A program made the translations under genes and the position numbers. A stretch of 64,000 nucleotides of DNA. It comes from Gnetum montanum (taxonomy: Eukaryota > Streptophyta > Gnetopsida > Gnetales > Gnetaceae). The DNA lies in the NCBI GenBank assembly GCA_015680685.1, contig MNCI01005884.1, forward strand, positions 1-64,000, given 5' to 3'. The notes below the pieces were generated by a model that was not told the DNA's origin, searched no databases, and was given only the letters and a program-made list of their open reading frames with translations. Below, piece by piece: positions 59,241-64,000 of this stretch (position 1 is the first letter of the stretch; the number at the start of each line of letters is the position of its first letter).

Positions 59241-60373
59241 TCCATCAACAACTTGGCATTATTTGAAAAGACATGCTACTACACCTGGGTGTATGTGCTC
59301 ACCAAAAACCTACCGCCTGATTTTTTACATAAGCTTGGATGAAACTAATGTTGTTTAAGATTTTTTTTACCTTGAAACCTCACATGATGGCTCCATTCCA
59401 TCAGCTACATTCAAGTTTAAAGTATTTAGATAACTAAATCATTTATGGTTTTCTTGTCCCCTTGGAGTTGTGTTCACAAGGTGACACACTTGAGGCGTTC
59501 GTGCATAGATGCACTTCATCATGACAATGAGGTATCACATTCTTCCTAACACTTAAAATTGGGTTCATCAATCCATTCACAAGTACATTCCCTATGCCTG
59601 ATACATTCTCTTTTCCTCATCATGTCCCCCTTATCCTATTCATTTACAACTCACTGATGCAATACTCACCCGAAGCTCTTGATACACTATTGTACACTAT
59701 GATTCTCTAAGCAGTTGCAACGCAAAGAACAATACATAGTACATGGTACAAATGCAAGTGCATGAGCATGAGCGTAGCACTAAAAGCAAGCTCTCAAAAA
59801 AAGAAAAAAACAAAAGAAAAGAAAAAAAATTAAAAAGAAAGAAAAAAAAAGATCAAAGAGAAAAATGCCTGAAAAAGGTCTTCATGACCTCGTCGACATC
59901 ATAGACCAAAGATCATTGGCTCTTCTCATACAAGCCCTAAGTGAGAAGGAAATTGTCTTGCAAAAACACTTGTGTCTCAAATGATCATGTTGCATATCAT
60001 CGCATGGCTTTGGCTATTTACAATGGGCCTCCTTAAACATAACACAAGGGTTCCATTTCTCCAAAGAATGCACCTCCAATGTCTTGGTTCTGAGTTTGCT
60101 GAAAACCCAGTTATTGACAAGGACCAATGACATAACCTATTCACATGAGAGAAGTCCTCTCCCATAGTTAAAATAATGACATCCTTTGATCAATCTCCAA
60201 TCCCCCTAGTTACAACCTTCCTTCCCTAAACTGAACTCCCCTCAATCCAATGTACTTTTGAACATCGTGCGATGACATCCAGCCAAGGGCCAATAGAAAA
60301 TGCTTGGTACTTGGTTGTTCATGGTGTTTTGTACTTCTTTGTCGATGCCTCTTGGGTAGATTCCTCCAAATGT
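59241..60373 (+). other. 3' noncoding region of element C
   Basis: About 1.1 kb without a supported ORF. A purine-rich run of A and G covers 59795-59868. Confidence 0.5.
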
Positions 60374-60390
60374 CAACAAAGAGGGTCCAA
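60374..60390 (+). other. polypurine tract of element C
   Basis: CAACAAAGAGGGTCCAA directly before the 3' LTR; matches 25903-25917 of element B. Confidence 0.7.
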
Positions 60391-62053
60391 TGAAACACCA
60401 CAAAATTTCAGCTTAGAAACTTTGAAACAAGAACGAATCAAGCTCTTTTGGCATTCAAGAGGCAAAAAACTTATCTAAGGCATGGAACTCACATCTAGCT
60501 TGCTCAAGCTAGCTTGCTCAAGTCATCTTGCGCATGTAGTCAAGCTAACTTGCCCTTAATGTAAACAACCCTGATAGCTTCAAAATCAAGTTAAAAAGGT
60601 CATAATTTGAATAGGCAAAGCCCCCTTGGGGCTCATTGATGACTACTCAAATTTTTAGCATCTAGAACCCAAGATTTCAAGTCAGAATCACACGAATTTT
60701 GCTCCTCACACTGAGGTCACCCTAGAAAGAATCCAAATTCAAATTTAGCATCCAGGCCATCCTAAAGAGTAGGAAGAAGTTGCACTTCAAAGAACAAGCA
60801 TCAGAAGTTAAAATTTAGCTCAAAATGTGTCACTTCTAGTTGCTCACACCCAAGTCATGTTGGGGTCACGCTAACAGCATGAGCCTTGCGTGAGTTGCCA
60901 AAATGACCCAGATCAAGGCACAAATAGGCTCAGAATCAACATGCAGGCTGCCCCAAGGGTAGGTGGCAGTTACATTTGAAAGACAGGTCTTAAAACTCAA
61001 AATTTGGTGTGAAATGAACCATTCTAGCTTGCTCACACCCAACTCATGCCTAGGTCATGCTGCAGCATGAGTCCAACGTGAGTCCAGTGTGAGCACTATT
61101 CATCAGTGTGAGTACTATTCATGCCCAGACAAAAGCACTTCAAACACATGTTACGGCACACCAGGACCAAATCAACTCATGCTAGGAATCTTGGTGAAGT
61201 AGAGATTCCTCAAACAGCCACCAAACCACTCAAATCGACACCCTGTAGCAATCGATTCAAAGGGCCATGAAGTTCCAAGAGAGTCGGAGTCAATCCCTCT
61301 TGGAATTCATTGTAAATTTTCATTGTAAGCTTCATCATCTAAGCTTGTCAAGCTCCTGCATAGATTCCATGAGCATAAGCTAGCTTGCATTATATGATAT
61401 AGTGCACCTGGTCTAGAACATAGTCCCCCCGTGTACAACTATCATGCGATCCATTTTTCATGGGCCTCACAGCCATTGACCTCATTTGCAAATCCTACTC
61501 CCGAGGCTAACAAAATGTATAAATACCTTGTTCATTGGCATAAAGAAAAGGGGGCAAAATTTTGAAAAAGAAAACCAGCAATCTTGAGACCAGATGCACA
61601 TGATTCCCAGCGCCTACAAACACCAAACATCAAAGCTTAACATCTGACTTGTAATCTAGCCATGCAACTATGTTTTGACCGATGCACATTTTGTTAATCG
61701 ATACAACACAGTTTCATTTTTCCTTCCATTGTGTTATTCTGGTTCATTGTCTACATTATTCCATTTTATCGCATGTTTCTGCAATACATTATCTGTACGT
61801 TTACATGCTATATTTCACATCTACATTCATTGCATTATGCTCTTAATTTTACATTTTGTAACAATAACCCTAGCACAGGCCATAGCGCACACTTGGGGAA
61901 GTCCTTAGTTGATCTACGTGTAGACCATCCAAGGCACTCTACCTTCGTTTTTCCAGCTTGCCCTCACATGAAGGTAGGGTCATCTATATCTCTCTAGAGA
62001 TCTTTCGGCGTACGTTTTCTTCTAGCCTTACACCGACTATTTCGAACAGTACA
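60391..62053 (+). repeat. 3' LTR of element C
   Basis: 1,663 bp from TGAAACACCAC to CGAACAGTACA. TATA box at 61518-61525. A deletion of about 450 bp relative to the 5' LTR lies near 60722. Confidence 0.85.
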
Positions 62054-62055
62054 AT

Positions 62056-62384
62056 AGCCACCTAAACTATTGCTTGTTCATGAAGTGAATGAAGGTTCCT
62101 CAAAGCCTGAAGAGCCACCACCATATGGGACTATCTAATCTTCTTCATTCGACTTCATGCCATCAAGGAACATGTTCTCAAATTTTGAAAAGTTATGTCA
62201 TGGTGTTCAATTTTCTTTCCTGAACATCATCATTTCTTGTAATGTGTTGATCTGTACACCTGGGCATTCCATTTTTGTCAAGTTAATCAATCTGTTTTGT
62301 TTGAGAAAAGCTATTCAGTAATCTCATACCTTCCTAATTTTGTAAAAGAAATCGAGAACAAGTTTTCATTCAATCATCGGGGTA
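62056..62384 (+). other. 3' untranslated part of Athila-like element E
   Basis: Resumes element E after element C; homologous to 4076-3754 (reverse) of element A, including ATCAAGGAACATGTT. It ends in CATCGGGGTA before the LTR, a degenerate polypurine end. Confidence 0.65.
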
Positions 62385-63305
62385 TGATGAGACAAGTTTG
62401 GTTGGCTATGTTAACGGGGCCTTGTCAACACAGCCTCATTGATCGAGCCTCATCGACAAGGTCTAGTTGGTGGATTATATCATGCATTTATGAGGCCCCA
62501 TTGATGTAGTGTTTGTTTTGGCTATAAATATGTTCTTACTAGGTACATTTATGGCAATAAAGATTTTATTTGTAATGAAGCTCTTGTAGTTTTTCCATTT
62601 GAAAGTTATAATTTCCCCCCGAAGTGCCCATAGTAGGAGTCATTGAGTGTACAGATCTTTATTTGAGCATTGTTGTACCTAAGCATGACAATGTGTGCAA
62701 AAAAAAAAGATGAGCTTTCTGATAAACCTTGCAGCACTTTGGATAGATTAAATATTTTTTTATGTATTTAATGTTTTTAATTATTTATTTAATGCTTTCA
62801 ATTATTTATTAAATGTTTATAGTAATTAAGTTAACAAAGTGATTAAGCAGGATAGATTAAACACATAAGTATGACCAGTTCAAGCATAACACATATTCAC
62901 TTGGTTATTCCAGCAGTGTTGTCACTTGGTATGCCTAGTAGCATAGCGCATGGTCACCTAGTAGTGGATATGTGGGTTCAAGATGTGTACAAAAAGTGGG
63001 ACTAAATGCTTATTTTAGGACTAGTTAGACATTAGTAAATTAGTTAATCCAATTACTTTTATCTCTATTTGAACACCAAACCAGAAAAATACAAAATGAT
63101 AAAAATCATATGCACTAAGTATACTTAACCATACCAATGTACATCACAAGTGTAATTGGAAAGACAACAATTAACCTTAAGGCAAGATTCACTTCCTAGA
63201 AGACTAGTGCATTGGAAATGATAAACTCCATAGAATTCAACTGGATCACACATGAATGCTTTCTAATTTGCATGGTTGGACATAGGCGTACCTCACTACT
63301 CATCA
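62385..63305 (+). repeat. 3' LTR of Athila-like element E
   Basis: 921 bp from TGATGAGACAAG to ACTACTCATCA, reverse-complement homologue of the LTRs of element A. U3 repeats with CATCGACAAGG (62395-62470) and a TATA box TATAAATA at 62523-62530. The partner 5' LTR is missing. Confidence 0.85.
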
Positions 63306-63836
63306 CCTTCATTTATATATTTCTTCCTCTCTCTCAAGTTTTATTATTTTGATGATTTTTCCTTGGTTAAATGTTAAATGAATAGATCTCTCTCATGTTT
63401 ATCAATAAATATAATTAAGAAAATTAGTTTCATTAATTTTAGCATCTTCGTTATTTCATCTATTTCTTTTTTATTTTATTAGCTCAATCATGTCATCATT
63501 TCAACCTTATTTCAATTTTTATTTCAATCTATCAAAAGATGAGCTTGAGAATCCAAGTCCCATAGAGCCAAGACTCCCTTAAAGTGATCTCAAAATGAGT
63601 CAAAGATAATCCTCACAAGTTGTGAAGCATTTTTTGAGAACTTTATGTGCATTCCTATTATAAAAAAATTAGCTAAAGAAAGAAGAAAACCTAACCATTC
63701 ATCTCAAAACTATTTTCCTCTATGAATTTGCCTCATGTGATTAACGAACATGTTTGAGGCCTAATTCTAGCCAATGTTGCATTATATTAAAGGCCAAAAT
63801 ATTATTCATGGTATTATAGCATGAGTCATGAACTTC
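63306..63836. other. AT-rich right flank of element E
   Basis: No gene or element recognised. The first bases after the LTR are CCTTC; the matching duplication would be in the lost 5' flank. Confidence 0.5.
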
Positions 63837-63995
63837 CATCACAAGTTGATCATGGATTGTAGTACTTCACCATAAGCCAACTATGCGTCATGATGCTTTA
63901 CCACAAGCTAGCCGTGGACCATATTATGTTCACTACAAGCTAATCATGAGTCATGGTAAGTTTAGCATGACCTAACCATGGGTTGTGAATAAAAA
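63837..63995. repeat. 32-bp minisatellite at the right edge
   Basis: About five imperfect units of 31-32 bp around CACAAGCTAATCATGGGTCA then TGGTACTTTAC. It may continue past the window end. Confidence 0.75.
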
Positions 63996-64000
63996 ATAAA

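Larger units (their letters stand above)
42695..62053 (+). mobile_element. Tat/Ogre-like Ty3/Gypsy element C (19.4 kb) with an antisense gene
   Basis: Nested in element E. Duplication ACAAT lies at 42690-42694; at the right it overlaps the LTR end (62051-62055), best explained by loss of one ACA from an ACAACAAT junction. Order: 5' LTR, primer site, leader with minisatellite, gag, protease, 6-kb spacer with an antisense multi-exon gene, RT, RNase H, archaeal-type RNase H, integrase, repeat cluster, PPT, 3' LTR. Size, dual RNase H and intron-like spacer match the Ogre/Tat group. Confidence 0.87.
35217..63305 (+). mobile_element. Athila-like element E, 5' truncated, carrying F and C
   Basis: Same family as element A, in plus orientation. 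Present: RT thumb, RNase H, integrase, spacer, third ORF, 3' untranslated region and 3' LTR. Missing: 5' LTR, gag, protease and most of RT. The third ORF is split by solo LTR F (41407-42568), and the element is cut again by element C (42695-62053), after which the A-homologous sequence resumes at 62056. Without the insertions about 7.5 kb of E remain. Confidence 0.85.

Noticed and set aside
42695-62053. Possibility of an integrated pararetrovirus
   Set aside because: LTRs, primer site, PPT, target duplications, a DDE integrase and dual RNase H define Ty3/Gypsy; no movement-protein block was seen.
62040-62056. Element C LTR ending in CAGT with ACAAT following directly
   Set aside because: Solo LTR F, of the same type and with a perfect duplication, ends CAGTACA. 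The C junction is better explained by a 3-base slip at ACAACAAT.
1-64000. tRNA, rRNA and ordinary host genes
   Set aside because: No tRNA cloverleaf, rRNA block or intact host-type gene was recognised on either strand by eye; a tRNA or gene-prediction run could still find small ones.

Overview
The window is non-genic, repeat-derived DNA from a seed plant with a repeat-rich nuclear genome. Nearly everything recognisable belongs to decayed LTR retrotransposons of the plant Ty3/Gypsy (Athila-like and Tat/Ogre-like) and Ty1/Copia groups. No ordinary host gene, tRNA, rRNA or CRISPR array was found. Reading frames are broken mostly by TAG, TAA and TGA where related copies have Gln, Trp or Arg, which fits long-term cytosine deamination in methylated heterochromatin. 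Three single-base N calls lie at 161, 7684 and 7856.

Layout. (1) 1-635: edge fragment of an Athila-type LTR. (2) 636-2835: AT-rich DNA with nothing recognised. (3) 2841-28933: an Athila-like element on the minus strand (element A) with two LTRs, target-site duplication TGCAT, a decayed tRNA-Asp primer site, gag, protease, RT-RNase H, integrase and a third ORF. A complete Tat/Ogre-like element on the plus strand (element B, 14595-27564, duplication ATTAT) is nested in its gag. (4) 28958-about 35216: a Copia element (G), split by a solo Athila-type LTR (32086-33009, duplication CTTGA). (5) About 35217-63305: a second Athila-like element (E) on the plus strand. Its 5' half is missing at an abrupt junction with the truncated Copia 3' LTR. 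Its third ORF carries an inverted solo Tat-type LTR (F, 41407-42568, duplication CAACC) and then a 19.4-kb Tat/Ogre-like element (C, 42695-62053, duplication ACAAT). (6) 63306-64000: unrecognised DNA ending in a 32-bp minisatellite.

The most interesting object is inside element C. Between its protease and reverse transcriptase lies a 6-kb spacer at the position where Ogre elements carry an intron. This spacer holds a seven-exon gene on the opposite strand (49956 to at least 53625). Its six introns are 82-113 bp, have GT-AG ends and are phase-compatible at each junction except for one frameshift inside exon 6. It would encode about 1,000 residues of unidentified function. Element B lacks this gene. 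The two Athila-like copies independently preserve a second unusual unit after integrase: LTR-U3-like repeats, a TATA box, a consensus splice donor, an intron-sized gap, and then a third ORF with a globular N-terminal half and a coiled-coil-rich C-terminal half.

The gag-pol parts match the standard retrotransposon cycle of priming, reverse transcription and integration, but no copy is intact, so none is expected to be autonomous now. Lineage names rest on motif patterns and domain order read by eye; no database search was possible.
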